A program made the translations under genes and the position numbers. This document shows, in pieces, positions 21,653 to 34,950 of a stretch of DNA of 64,000 nucleotides (its first letter is position 1; each line of letters starts with the position of its first letter). The notes beneath the pieces were generated by a model. It worked only from the letters and a program-made list of their open reading frames with translations, did not search any database and had not been told where the DNA came from. The DNA lies in contig JAMXBD010001575.1 in assembly GCA_024138025.1 (NCBI GenBank), positions 1-64,000 of the forward strand, read 5' to 3'. The stretch is from Combretum micranthum. Lineage: Eukaryota > Streptophyta > Magnoliopsida > Myrtales > Combretaceae.

Positions 21653-24481
21653 TCCCCCTACTCTTTCATTTCTTTCACACTTTATCTACCCACAAATTCA
21701 CTATCAAATCTCTCCAAAATTCTCCTCTCAAAACTCTCTCCACAATACTCTCAAAACTCTCCCAATATCTTAAACCCTCTTACATACATAAAACCCATAT
21801 TACTCCAAAAATCCTTTCTAGGTAAATTTTTCTTTATATGTTCTTCTTATCATGTCATGTAATTTTATATGACCATGGTGTGAGTTTCCAAAAACTAAAT
21901 ATTATGGAAGCTACACTATGTTCATGTATTGTTCTTACTCATGAATATCTATTTATATATTTATGTTGTTATTTTACTTTGCTCATATTATTGTTGTTAT
22001 ATCTAGTTAAATATAATTATGTATCTACTTATATATATTCTTTAGAGCATATAAGCTCACTTGTAATTTATTTACTTTAATGCAAAGAAATTTATTTATT
22101 TTCTTTCTTTGCAATTTATTTATTTCATGTTGTTTTAAGACTAGTCTCTAGTCTTAGACTTGTCCTCATCAAGTCAAAACAATTTTCTCTCTTTTATTTT
22201 CTTTTCTTTTTGGGACTAGTCTATTTCTTAGTCCCGAGAGCCTTGAGAAAGCTAAGACTGCCAATACTTGACTTTATTATTCATTATGCTATTTTTGCTT
22301 GTTATTATTCTCATGGTCATGCACATAAAGATTGTTGTCTAAACCTTAAAGCTTCAATTATACTTTAAAGGAGATTTTATCATCTAAGAATGGTTTTATG
22401 TGAAATTTAGAATCTATAATTTAATAAAAGTAAATCTATTCTTTTCAAAACTTTAAGAAAAACTCACTATAATTTTAAAGCTACATTTGTTTTGAAAAGT
22501 TTTTCTAAAATCATATCTATATTAAATTGTTTTCCAAGAGAAGATGAATTTTGACACTAAAATATTTTTCCGTAAAAATATAATATAAAGGAAACCCCAT
22601 AAAGAGGGAATGAGAGTTTTCAAACCAAGATTTATTGAGTAATAGTCAAAGAAAAATTGTATAGGAAACTAATAGGAAAAGTGATACTAATATTGAAAAT
22701 TTGTAGAAAGAAATTAGAGAAATTCATATTTGTCATTAAAAGTCATTAAAGAAAATAGTAAGATAAACATAAAATAATCATTTGGAAACAAAAGAATCAA
22801 AATATTATATTTAAATAATTTACAAAACAGATTTCTTATAAATAATGGTTTTTCTAAACTTCTAACAAAAATTGTTTTACTAAAGAATTTTTGGATTGAA
22901 CAACAAACACTTGAGCATGGATGAAATACAAGTTATATATCTATAAAAGAAATTTTTTATCTATATAGATAACTAAGTATTTATCAAAGCAATTTTTTGG
23001 ATGATTTGATGTTTGAAACTAATGCTTTTAGGATAGGAAAATTCGTGGTGAATTTGATCGCCACTGTTTCGGAGCCTAAATGACCTAGTTTGATAAAAAA
23101 TAGTTTTAGAAATAGATAGATCTTTTCGAATAGATAGAAATCGTTATATTATATGCACAATTACGAGTTAAAATGACCAAGTTATGACCATTTTAAATTA
23201 GAATTACCTTGTATGCGAACTTTGACGTTCTTATGACATAGTTTTGTCAAATTTCAAGAAGCTTATAAAAAAAACTCATTCCGGGTATTTTTCTTGATTA
23301 GGTGATTCCAAAGGGGAATATCCATATCTCGATGATTATTTTGACTAAGTGGATTGTTTGTTCGACTCATCCATTTAGAAGAAGTGTCGCCATGGCAACA
23401 TGAGTTTATTTCATTAAATACGTTAATTGATTGTGCTTGTAGTTTAGTCACACTTGAATTGAGGAAAGATAAATTGATATGTATGTAAAATTTGTTGAAA
23501 GAATTCTAAGGATATTGAAATGGGAATCGATTGTAAGTAATAGTTTGTTTTAGTATAAAACTTGATATGTATGAGATTCTATGATCACCTTAAAATTGAT
23601 AATAATGATGTTATAATATCTTAAATAAATTGATTCATGTATACCATGAAATGAGTCACATTGCATAAGGTTGTTATCCTTAGGTGAAAAGGATAGTAGT
23701 ACAGTCGAAAGCAATACTTAGTGGCTATGATCGAAAGTGATTGCTTGGCGACATGTAATCAAACCAATGCTTGGTAGATATCCGGAGGCATGGCTCAACC
23801 TGACTAGACTTAATATGCTTGATGGTAATGATCGAAGGCATAACTTAATTAAAACTACTTGTTTTGGGAATACTTATCATCAAATCCCGAATGGAGGGTG
23901 TAAATCCATTCAACATATAGTTCCCGAAAAACTATATGCCTTGCTTGCTCATGTGAATGCTGTTTTTCACTTGAATGCTGTATTTCACTTGAATGCTTAA
24001 ATAATTTGTTTGAGTTTTACTACACAAGAATTTACTTATGGAAATAATTCTCACTAAGTCTATTAGCTTATACCCCTATAGATATTTTTTGCAGTTTAAC
24101 TATTTGTGGTTGAGGCCACATGGACCCTGTAGCTAGTTATTTTTCCCCTTTTATGGTTAAAGAACTTTTAGATGAAGTTAACATTAGTTTAGATGTAGAC
24201 TTCATGAAAATTTCTTGCAATAGATTATAGTTATTTTTGCGAGGGAATATACCTAAGACTTGTAAGATAATTATTATGAATGAATGAATATTATGAATTC
24301 CTTTTTCTTAATTTGTTATTGTATCTTAAGCTTCATATTTCAAAGTATGATCCTCTAAATTTGTGAGAGCATGTCTTACACTTAATGTCGAAGTTTTTTA
24401 GAATGATTAAGGTTGTCATACTTAAACTTTAATATTGAATGTAATGGACTGTTACGTTTAGGGTAGTGTTGAAGTGTGACA

Positions 24482-25584
24482 ATAATATTTCCACAATCTT
24501 AAACGTGTCTGATAACGAAACCACTGTGGAGTATATACAATATATATAGATTTATCTGTCATATCAATCGATAAACCAAGGAGGTGGCCGAAATTCCGTC
24601 TTCAAGAATTGAGTTTAGTACATCACCATTCAAGGTATGAGAGACTAGACCGATAGGACCTATTGGGATCGGCACGTTTACATATTCTGATGGATAGAAT
24701 ATATATAAATATTAATAATATTTAGATATGTGAAGGTTTTATTAAAAAAATTATCAATTATTATATTTTTTTTATTATAATAGTACTAGTATACATCGCT
24801 CTTTCCGACAAATGCTTTTCCGAGTCCACGGTCTCAATTTAGGCAAGGGATGCATGGATCTAGACAGTATTGGCAAACATGAGCTGTGAATAGATACAAT
24901 TATAGTGAATGTCATATTTTGCGGCAAGAGAATATTCAGTGTTATTCTTTACACATTATAATGAAATAATATCGCGTAATCGTCTTGGGGAAATAAGGAT
25001 AATTAACTACTGTATTAGATTTTTGGTTTCTTAGTAAGTTATAATGTTTAGGGGTAAGATCATTTGAGATTACAACATCTAGAATAGTAGGTCAATTGAG
25101 ACCTCTGTTGACATGTTAATAAAAAAATATTTAATCAAAAGCCAAAAGAAGATCTTAATTGATCAACTTTTCTAACCATTGTGATATCTTTTTAACTACT
25201 CAAAATGTTGTAATCTCAAATAAACTTATCCACAAATGTTGTTATCTCTATCCTTTATTAGATGCTGGCCAATAACCATGAACTCTACCATTAAGTTTGA
25301 CTAATGTCATTTAATTGAACATTTTATATTTAGCGAAACTTTTTTCTTTTGGAGTTTTTCAACTTTTGATCAGAATAGATAACATATTTTGTTTAACGCT
25401 GCAACATTTTAAGATGAACAATTACATGTCTTAAGAAAAATAAATAAATAAATAGTAAGAAATTATCATAAAATTTTCAAGATCATTAGCATAATTCCTC
25501 AAACTTAAATTGCTTCATTGTTTGAATATGAAAACTTTTAATTAGTAATGTTTTATGTCTTAGTTTTTTTACACATTTTACTTT
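24482..25584. other. Intergenic DNA between LTR D and the CACTA element
   Basis: No gene is seen. It contains the inverted repeat at 25037-25248 and AT-rich filler. Confidence 0.5.
25037..25248. repeat. Inverted repeat with about 55-bp arms
   Basis: The left arm (25037-25092) and right arm (25195-25248) are reverse complements with mismatches. The core TTTGAGATTACAACAT is exact on both sides. The spacer is about 100 bp. It is a small foldback element or a MITE remnant without clear target duplication. Confidence 0.5.
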
Positions 25585-25860
25585 CACTAGTAAAAATATA
25601 ATTTAAATGTAAGAAAAGACGAGGCAAAACTCACAAAAAAAAAAATCACCTAGCTTGTGTAGGTGAAGAGGCAAGTCTCGACCCTAACGTGGATAAAAAG
25701 GTGGGTTTACCTCTCTATTCACATTAGAGGCAACGTTCACCTCTTTAAGGTCGAGGCAAAAATGAGGTGAGTTATGCCTCACATTTTCCCTAACATATAG
25801 GGATCATGCCTTGCTCTTCATTCCCACACTCTTTGTCTCACTTAGAGGTCATGATCACTC
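25585..25860 (+). repeat. CACTA left terminus and subterminal repeats
   Basis: CACTAGTAAAAAT is followed by repeated GAGGCAA-type motifs (for example at 25621 and 25668, and in AGAGGCAACG, GAGGCAAAAATGAGG and GCCTCAC). In CACTA elements such subterminal motifs bind the tnpA protein. The same motif set reappears at 61120-61480. Confidence 0.55.
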
Positions 25861-26479
25861 TCTCCCCCTCTCTCAATTTTTTGAAATTTTTACTTTTAAA
25901 TATTAAATAATAATACCAATTTATTCTAATTTTCCTTTTTCATATATTTTTGCTAAAAAATTTTATGGAAGGCATTTGTATGCTGTCGCCTGCAAGGTTA
26001 ATAAAAAATTATTATTTTTATCTATTATAAAATATGTTTGTAGTTTTAATATTATTGTTATATAATTATAAATGTTTAAAATATAAACATACACATTTAA
26101 TTGTGTTTGTTTTTTTTATTTAGATATTAATGTTTAATTTATGGTATCATAGTTAAAATGATTCTTTGTGATGTTATAGTATGTCCATTTTTTATAAGAT
26201 GCGGTCGATACATATATGTTTGCACGTATATTTTTTATATGCATTATGCCTTGCGTTAATATAGTAATATGTAATGTCTCGTTATATTTTAGAAGCAAAT
26301 TATAGTATAGTATTAGGTAATTACTATTTCCTATAGTACATGCTAATATTATAGTGAGTTAGAAATTATAATGCCATAAAGCGAGAAACATAGGTGAAAT
26401 AAAAAAATTTATATAAATTAATGTGAAATGGATCACCACATCTTGATATAGGATGTTGGAACATAGTTGACACATAATT
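25861..26479. other. CACTA 5' untranslated region
   Basis: AT-rich, no coding signal seen, lies between the subterminal repeats and the first TNP2 codons. It would hold the transposon promoter; I see no strong TATA box. Confidence 0.4.
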
Positions 26480-29400
26480 TAACATTACTCGAATATAGAA
26501 ATAGGGTCAAGGAATATTTATAAGCTGCAACGAACCATGGAAAGACAGATGGACTAATAAGATATCCTTGTAGAGACTGTCTTAACATGTTATGATAGTT
26601 TATTTAGATTGTTAAGTTTCATCTCTTGATGAAGGGATGACTTGGATATACTCGAGGTGGACTTATCATGATGAGGAATCGGACGATAAAGACAAAGTCC
26701 TTAACGAGGTGGCTAATAGGAATCAAAGCATTCCAGATGAAAGAGAAACCTTTGAAGACCAAGCTGATTATCGAATGTTGGATGATCTGTCGCCAATATG
26801 AGTGACCCTAAGGGTGAAAAAATTGACAGTGGAGATGAAAGCTCTAAAAACCATGGAAATCTGTGCACAGTAATGTTTGAAAGTGGAAAGAGTCTTGTGT
26901 ATCCATGTTGTATGAAGTTTTTAGTTATGTCTGTTGTTCTTCAAATGATGAGTCTGAAAGTTGACAGAAAACAATTTATGGAATCCTTTAACAATTGGCT
27001 TGCTTTCATAAAGAGATTGTTACCATAAGGCAATTTTTCAATTAAGAGTGGATGCAAACACTACACATATTTGTAAGAATGACTATGTGCTTTTTTGGAA
27101 AGAATTTAAAGACCTTGAAAATTATCCAATATGTGGGGAAGGAAGGTGGAAATTTCATTTAAAGAAGCAAAAGACTATGCCAATTAAGGTGTTGCATCAT
27201 TTTTTACTAATTCCAGGACTGCAGCGATTTTTCTTGTGTAGGAAGATAGCTCCAGAGATAAGGTGGCATAAGAAAAGTTATATTTAGTAAGGAGGGTATA
27301 TTGAGGCATCTTGTGGACTCCAAGTAACGGAAGGGTCTGGATGTGAAATACCTTTGGTTCACTTTGGATTCTCGAAGTGTAAGATTAGGACTTCCTACCA
27401 ATGTCTTCAATCCTTATGCAAACATGAGTACAACATATGGCATATAGCCGATCATTCTATTTATATGCAATGTTCCACCGTGGAGATGCATGAAGGAGCC
27501 ATACCTAATGATGTCACTTTTACATGGACCTAGATCTCTCAGTAAAAATATTGATGCATACTTGTTACCCTTAATGGAGGAGTTGGATGAGTTGTAGCTA
27601 AAAGGTGTAAGGACAAAAGAAGTGGTAGAAGGTCAGACATTCCTGATACATGCTACATTGTTGTGAACAGTAAATGATTTTTCAACAAATGGTGACATTT
27701 CTGGTTAGCAACTAAAGAATTTAAGGCTTGCCTTATATGCAATGTAGAGTGCACAAGTGACCAAGCAAACAACAAGTTTCATTATATAGGCCACAAATGG
27801 TTTTTACCACCTAAGCATCAATGGAATTGCATCAATGGTAGTTTTGATGGCACGGTTAAAATGCTACCACAACTAAAGTAGTTCACTAGTGAGGATATAA
27901 TGACTTAGTTGAGTCGGTATGAGCATGTTGTAATAGGAAAGACACAAGAGAGACTTAGTCAGCAAACAAACAAAGATAGTACAAACTGATGTAAGAAAAG
28001 TGTGCTTTGTAGATTACCATATTGGCAACAATTACATATTCGCTATAACCTTGATGTGATAAACATTAAGAAGACTATATGTGATAATTTGATTAAGACT
28101 ATTTTTAAAGAGAGTCAAAGGACACAAATAAGATGAGACTCACCCTCCAACAAATGGGTATTCGCCTAGAGCAGCATCTACAAAATAGTGGCGATTACAC
28201 TTTGAAGCCACCTGCTGCATATATATGGTTGTCTAAGCAAGTAAGAGAGGCATGCAACTTGATCAAAGATGTGAAACTTCTAAATAGATAAGCTTCCAAT
28301 AGAAGCTTCTATATAGGTGGAGACAAAGGAAGTTTGAAGGGTCTAAAGAGCCACGATTATCATGTCTTGCTTCAACGGATTCTCCTAATGGTCATTCATG
28401 GTTTTCTTGATAATTGAATTTACGACATGATTTATGATGTCTCTCGTTTCTTATGGGAGTTAATCGTAAAGAACTTCGTATAAATTTGTTTGATTTATAT
28501 GAGAAAACCATTATCTTAACACTGTGTAAACTGGAGATAGTATTTTCTCTAGCCTTTTTTGACATAATGGTGCATTTGTCTACCCATTTGTAGAGAGAAG
28601 CACGGATATATGGCCCCATTCAATATTGTTAGATGTATCCTATTGAATGGTACCTAGGAGTACTTGAGGGGGATATAAGGAGATGAGCTAAACTAGAAGG
28701 TTCAATCATTGAATCACATGTCATATTAGATAGTACTCAATTTTATTCACTATACTTTGAGAACATGGATACGAGAATAAATTAGCCCTATCGATTGTGG
28801 GATTATCTAGCAAACGATAGTTAATCATCATCATTTCAGATACTTAGACAACCAGTCCAACCATTAGGCCTAAGCACCATATTGTAGACAGACCATGAAT
28901 GTCATAAGATGTATTAGACTATGCTTAACAACTGTGACAAGGTACAACCACATGTGAGATAAGAGCATTAATGCCACTAATCTTTGCATATTTTGTCATG
29001 TTAATTCTTAACTCAGTTGTCTTCAAGGAGTTTGAGCAAGAAATAAATGCACACAGAGAATGAAACGTAGGAGCAATCGCATGCAAACATTTCCCCGAGT
29101 GATTTAGGAATAAGGTAAACCCATCATCAACTCCTGCGAATGGTTACATTATAGAGAAATCGCTAACTATTCTCATTGCATATTTTCCAGATTATGCAAC
29201 TCGAAATTTCTGTTGACGTATAAGTGCAGACAATCTACAAGCTTTGATATGGGGATTGAACCTATAGGTCTTATACTACCTTTATTACAATGCTTGTGTA
29301 GTGAATGAAGTCTAATTTAACATTGAGATTAAGGAGACATCCTTCAGATCATAGAATAGTGGTGTGTGCACAATGTATGCCATCAATAGACAAAAGATTA

Positions 29401-29660
29401 CCTTTTATGGCACACTTATTGACATTATTCAATTAAGCTACACAAGGTTGCGGCATGTGTGTCTGTTCAAGTATCACTAGTTTGATACTAACCAAGACAA
29501 ATCGGAAAGTATTGACGGAGATCTCATATTGATCAACATAGGAAGGACTTGGTACGACAATAATCCGTACATTCCTACAGACCATGCGCAATAGGTATTT
29601 TATCTTAAAGATCCAAACAAATGATCTGGCACGTAGAGGGTTGTGAAAAAAAGTGCAACA
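26480..29660 (+). pseudogene. CACTA TNP2-type transposase
   Basis: Pieces of the plant TNP2 protein occur in order in several frames. They are a Transpos_assoc-like N-terminus (NRVKEYL, then IRYPCRDCLN), an NDYVLFWKEFKDLENYPICG block with CGEGRWK (27048-27180), and a LHHFLLIPGLQRFF block. Then come LGLPTNVFNPYANMSTTYG, VPPWRCMKEPYLMMSLLLHG and NIDAYLLPLMEELDEL (27390-27600). A DUF4218-like part follows with PPAAYIWLSKQVREAC, KSHDYHVLLQRIL (28345-28385) and MYPIEWYLGVLEG (28632-28670). A DUF4216-like part ends it with ITFYGTLIDIIQLSY, INIGRTWYDNNPYIPTDHAQ and FYLKDPNK (29390-29620). The enzyme would cut at the CACTA ends. It is heavily interrupted by stops and clearly inactive; some gaps may be introns. 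Confidence 0.8.
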
Positions 29661-30292
29661 TCAACATTTTCAACTGAGGTCTTTTCCAAACTGAACCATC
29701 TAGTGATAGCAACACTGAGTAGTAACCTGGCAGTTGCAAGCCCTTGGAAAATTCTAGTCGATCACATTTTTGTTGACTTAGGAAACCTAGCACGCTTACT
29801 CGACCCTAATGCAAGCTATAGTAGAATGGGTTATAACAATGCCGACGATAGTAACACTAATTAGAAAGGTATGCATGACTTATTTTGTTATATTTTTATC
29901 TTGTAGTGATATAGATATAATAATCTAATAACGTTTTGATTTTATTTGTGTAAGATGAATCGTGATCTTCTTGACATGATCATGGAAGATGCAGAGGCCC
30001 ACCTTAAGCAATATATAGGTAAATTCCCCATTCCAACTAATTTATCTATACTAGAGCAACCATGCACAATCGATACACTAATCATTCAACTTTTTTTTAA
30101 GGAGGCCGTTCACTTCGTTGCTCACTGATCAACATGGTAGAGGGGATGGCCCTGATGTGATTATGATGATGATGATAGGCTAGTTGAAGATATTATGCTC
30201 CCACTAAACTTTAAATTGAGGACCCAACTGCTATTGTTGTTGAGCAGGAAGAGACAACACGTGTTGCTACTCAAGAGGAAACCGCTCTTAGG
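29661..30292 (+). other. CACTA sequence between TNP2 and the insertion point
   Basis: Contains short open frames (for example 29643-29864 and 29946-30128) without recognisable domains. They continue on the TNP2 strand and could be a TNP2 C-terminus or the start of the second gene. It ends at TTAGG (30288-30292), the flank of the gypsy insertion. Confidence 0.4.
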
Positions 30293-31155
30293 TGATGGGA
30301 ATCAACTTCATGAAGGCCCATAACTAGAGTACGAGCAAAAGGATTACTTAGATTAGTCTAGTGAGTCCTTGACAAAACTGATATGGAAGAGGAGATGCAT
30401 TTTGTTGAAGACTATCAAGATCACATGAGAAACTTAAGCTTGAGTGTGATTTGGACCTATGGGAATGATGCATCAGTCAAGGATTGTCCAACTAAAGAGA
30501 AAAAGGAGCAAAAAGATGGAAAAGGTGAAGATGTGACACAAAGTGTACCCGTGCCTCATACTGAGGATGCAACTATGCCGCAAACATGGTCATGAACATG
30601 AATAAGGGAAACAAAGTTTTCCTTATAGAAAGAACCATGGCTGGGGATTGGTTCATAAGCAGCAAACACAAAATTTCCAAGAAAAGATTGTGATTGCCAA
30701 CGTAGCCGCGCTTGGCCAATCACGACGGCGATTTAGACCATGATCTTCATTGTCGTTTCATTTAAGAGGAACCATAGCTTCACCTACGCCTGCTATCTTG
30801 GATGCGATTTCCTTTGTGCACAAGTTTTCTTATTTCTTTTGTTGTAATTTTTAATTTACCATTTTGCCTTTATTAGGGGCTTATATAAATACCTCTCTTA
30901 CGTAAGAAATCCTAACTAATGAGCTTTATTATCATCAAGTGCTTATTTTTCTTTTGAGAAACAAACCTTAGTTCTTATCAATCTTATATTATGGTGAACA
31001 ACCACTCAATTAAGCCCGTATATCATATCAAGAGAGTGAGAGTGTAGTTGGAGTTGTTGTCGGTGTGTTATATCCGTTAATAATACAGTCTATATCATTT
31101 ACTTCCTTTGCAAATCAAGCACAAAGCCATAAATTTTTGTAAATTAGTCGGATTA
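30293..31155 (+). mobile_element. 5' LTR of the old gypsy element, part before the solo LTR
   Basis: Runs from TGATGGGAATCAAC to the target site GATTA (31151-31155), where solo LTR E is inserted. It aligns with 41627-42388 along its length (shared blocks GAGTACGAGCAAAAGG, TCTTATTTCTTTTGTTGTAA and TTTCTTTTGAGAAACAAACC). The LTR resumes at 37067. A TATA-like TTATATAAATAC lies near 30880-30892. Confidence 0.75.
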
Positions 31156-31842
31156 TGTCACGCCCTGAAGGGTACCCTAAACGTGGCAGTCTACCGTACA
31201 TAATATTAAAGCCTAAGAATGACCACTCAAGTCACGCGAAGGCTTCCATACTATGTACAAGGCATCTAACACATCGAGAAGACTCATCGGAGTGACACAT
31301 TTTATGTTGATATAACTTAAGTAACAATGTAAAGAAAATTCAATTTACTATTCTTCAAAATACAAATCATTAAACTTCAATTACAATCATCAAAAGATTC
31401 TACATAAAACTATTACAAGGCAAATTATAAAACCTAACTAATAACTTCAAACATTCTTATTCCTTGTCGGAATCCTGTCGTCATTCTCGGCTCCAACCAT
31501 CTCGGTCGCCACTTTGCATTCTTGAGATAACCTATTCATTTAAACATCTATTGGGGTATAAGCTATACTAGCTTAGTGAGAATTCTCTTGATTCTGTACC
31601 ATAACAAGCAAGTTATAATCATCCATGTGCTATGCATGAACAAACACATGAGCAAACAATTATGTATGGGTATCCGGAACCCATACACAGAACAGATTTA
31701 CGCCGTCCATATCTTGAGTTAGGGATGGTATTGAAGTCTACACAACCGCTGCTAGTCCTCAAGCCCTCGGCTCATAGCACTCGACTCGGCTAGGCTCACA
31801 CATGGAATGCATCCCCAATGCGCCTTAGTTCCCATGAATGAG

Positions 31843-32299
31843 TAGGGATGCAACCGGGGCGGGTCGTTATAGGGTACCCGCCCGCCCGCCCCGCTAAAAA
31901 CCCTATAGGGTCAGACCCTATAGGGTTTAGGGTCGGGTTTTGGGTTGTACTCATAACCCGTTGGGAAAACCCGACCCGATTTAATTAAAAAAAATTAAAA
32001 ATTTTAGTTTAAGGAATTTACTTATTCATTAGTTGAATGATGCTTTTCATATTATTATTTTGTTATTCATGTATTGAGTCACATAATAGGATATGAATTA
32101 TATTTACAATTAATAATTACTGACCAATTATCTAGAGAAAATCGATTTCCATGTGCAACCTTCCCCACTTTTTCAAAATTCATTTCTTTCCCATACAACA
32201 CAACAAAGTATAAAAATTAATTTTTTCAGAAAAATAGATATTATATATATATAATGACAAATAAATCAAGAATATATAGATCGTCATGTAGTGTCATCA

Positions 32300-32349
<50 letters not shown>

Positions 32350-32747
32350 GTTGGATGTATTATATATATAATATATAGATATAGATATATGTAAGTCTTC
32401 TAATAATTTTAGGCAATGACATGTCTTGAGTTACTGACTTTACCTTATATATTCAGTTTTCATGTTTAGTAATTTTTTACCTGTCTTTAACGTTATCTAA
32501 TTTTTTTTAAATAAAAATTAGGATTTTTATCAACTCCGTTGAAATTTTTGCCCTCCTCAACATGCCTCACTACGATAATAATTTAATGAAATAATAAAAT
32601 GGTGCATTTAATTATGTAATATATTAAACGGGTCGGGCTCGGGTCGGGTCGGGTTCCTAAATAAACGGGTCGGGTCGGGTTCTAGGACACCCCATTTATT
32701 ATCGGGTCGGGTTTGGGACAGGATGACCCGACCCGTTTACATCCCTA
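31843..32747. mobile_element. Non-autonomous hAT element 1, 905 bp
   Basis: Terminal inverted repeats: TAGGGATGCAACCGGGGCGG at the left, and TAGGGATGTAAACGGGTCGG as reverse complement of the right end. An 8-bp target duplication TGAATGAG lies at 31835-31842 and 32748-32755. TAGGGATG fits the hAT terminus consensus YARRGNTG. No transposase is encoded. Subterminal GGGTCGGG repeats occur at both ends, and an (ATT)n microsatellite lies near 32301-32349. Confidence 0.85.
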
Positions 32748-33759
32748 TGAATGAGCTCTAATACCGGTCTCGTTATTTAAACGAGTCATCATCGGACCAT
32801 ACCGATCAACCTGCGTAGGAGTAGCATGCCACCAAATGCAATATGTCCGATGCGATGTATGACCAATTTAATTTTTTCTTAGGTCAAAATATTCATACAT
32901 TCTTTAGAGTGACCAACCAATATCATACATATAACTAAAATAATATGAACAATGCAGTTATCCAATCGAATCGTGGTTTCGATATGCTTTAGTATTCTTT
33001 GGCATACATTCATCTCAGTCTCATCATATGTCCCATCCCATTCATATCGATTTTTATCTTATACCTATACTTCTAATGCGATTAGCTACAAGCACAAACA
33101 AGGTAACAAAATAAGAAGAAGACTCACTCAGCCATTGGATCACCGGTCTTCTAGTACAAGTAACCCAGTGGTAAGGAATCGTCGATATCGGGGTCACCTA
33201 AAAAGGAAGACATACTCTAATAAGTATTTCATCACTTAACTAATTCAAACTATCTTATACAAACTATCAAATTCGTAATTCTCGTCCTAAGCGGGAATTC
33301 CAACTTAAAACGGCCATAACTTGATCATTTTAACTCGGAATTTCGCAAATTATATATCGTTTTCTATCTACTTAGAAAGATCTATCTAATTATAATATTA
33401 TATTTAAGTTTTGAAAAATTTGAATATTTGAAAATTTTGGATCAGATTAGAACAGTAGCAATTTCAATTCCAAAAAAAATAGTTTTGTAAATGTTTGTAA
33501 TGTTCCTATTACATAGATTAGCTAAACATGCAATATGAATGATTTCCTAACATGAATGACATGAGATGAGCATAATGTATGCATGATCTTGATGATTTTT
33601 GCTAAAAGAGAGTTTTATAACTTTTTATTTTTGCAAGACCACAATAACAACTACTTATGAAAAATCTAGTTTTCTAACTTTGATCATTTCCATTTGTTTT
33701 GGATTTATTTCTTAAGAAAATATAATTATCTTTATTAAAATTGAGTCTTCATTATATCT

Positions 33760-34950
33760 ATTACTTATGACCTTCATTTCTACATAAAAATTTCCATTTT
33801 GCACTTTGTAAACATGTTTTCAAGTAGGGTTGATTCCAAAATCCGAATTTTGTAAAATTGGTTTTTGAGTGATTCCTTTAAGTAAAAATCATTTGATACT
33901 TAGAAAATTAAGGCTCAACCATACATAACTACTAAGGACTTCACTTTTTCATAAAAATTTGCATTTTACACTTTGCAAATATGTTTTCAAATAGGATTTA
34001 CTCAAAAATCCGAATTTTTAGAAATCCACTTTTTGAATGATTCATTTGGAAAAAACTTGTGTAATACATTAAAATTTAAGACTTTACTATACCTACTACT
34101 TAAGGACTTCATTAATACATAAAACTTTTATTTTGAACTTGGATAATAGATGTTTTCATGGGCATCATCCAAAGTTACGAATTTTACAAGTTGGCTACTA
34201 ACTCAAAAAATTTCATCTTGATTCTACTTCTTGTTTTACACATTAATCTCATCAAAACTCCCTTCAACTTATAAAAATCACTACTTAATGATACATATTA
34301 CCTATACCCTTCATTCTTCATATAAAACATGAGTTTTGGAGTTGCTAAATGGGTTTTCAAATTTGGTCTTGGTTGAGATCCGAATTTACCAAATTTATTT
34401 TTGGACATATCTTTAGATAAAATCTATCTAAACTTATGAGAATCTATTTCTTACATATCCTATCTTAAGAGCCTTTCATATCTTGAATAAAAACTTCATT
34501 TTTGAGTTGGAAAACATGTTTTTAAAACATGCCTTGGCCAAAATCCGAAAATGAGATTTTTATTTTGAAAATAACTTTTGAAAATCACCTTAGATTCTTG
34601 TAAAAAGAAGTCTTGATGATATACATACATTTAGCCTTCATTATCTCAATTAAAATTTCGTTTTGACACTTGGAAAGTGGTTTTTAAATAGGGGGCTTGC
34701 CAAAATACGAATTTCACCATTTTTGTTTAAGTTCAAAACCAAGATCTACACTTAATATGAACATAAATCTAAAAAAAACTCATGATAGTAAACTATAAAC
34801 TCATAGATCTAAATTTTACTCATCAAAATCATTCATTTATGTTGTCTATACCCTAAGCTCTTCATTTTAAATGAAAAATACACATTTTGAAGTTGAAAAC
34901 CAACTTTTCTAAATATGGTTCCATTTTCATCCGAATTTTAAAAAATGATT
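33760..34950 (-). repeat. Tandem array of about 165-bp units inside LTR E
   Basis: Seven diverged units each contain an ACTTCATT, CATAAAA, CATTTTG, GTTTTCAA, AATCCGAATTTT series. The CGAATTTT-like core occurs at 33844, 34011, 34178, 34381, 34546, 34708 and 34932 (steps of 162-167, with two of 203 and 224). LTR C has four such units. The array therefore contributes to the length difference between the LTRs. Confidence 0.65.

Larger units (their letters stand above)
16947..24481 (+). mobile_element. 5'-truncated Tekay-type gypsy retrotransposon
   Basis: This plus-strand relative of the element at 5371-16946 starts inside gag at the exact edge of that element's 5' LTR. It continues through protease, RT, RNase H, integrase and chromodomain to a PPT (20878) and a complete 3' LTR (20890-24481). 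Its 5' LTR, PBS and most of gag are absent from the window. Protein blocks are closely similar to the minus element ([15 protein letters not shown] in both), so they belong to one family. It is more decayed, with many single-base stops. Confidence 0.85.
20890..24481 (+). mobile_element. Complete 3' LTR (LTR D), 3592 bp
   Basis: Runs from TGTAAACC to GTGTGACA. It shares with LTRs A, C, E and F the closing pattern TTTAATATT, GGACTG, ACGTTTAGGGTA and GTGACA. The flanking bases on the right are ATAAT; the left flank of the element is lost, so the target duplication cannot be tested. Confidence 0.85.

Noticed and set aside
21306..21825. Pro-rich open frames over the C tract
   Set aside because: They arise from the C homopolymer and C/T-rich LTR leader, not from a gene.
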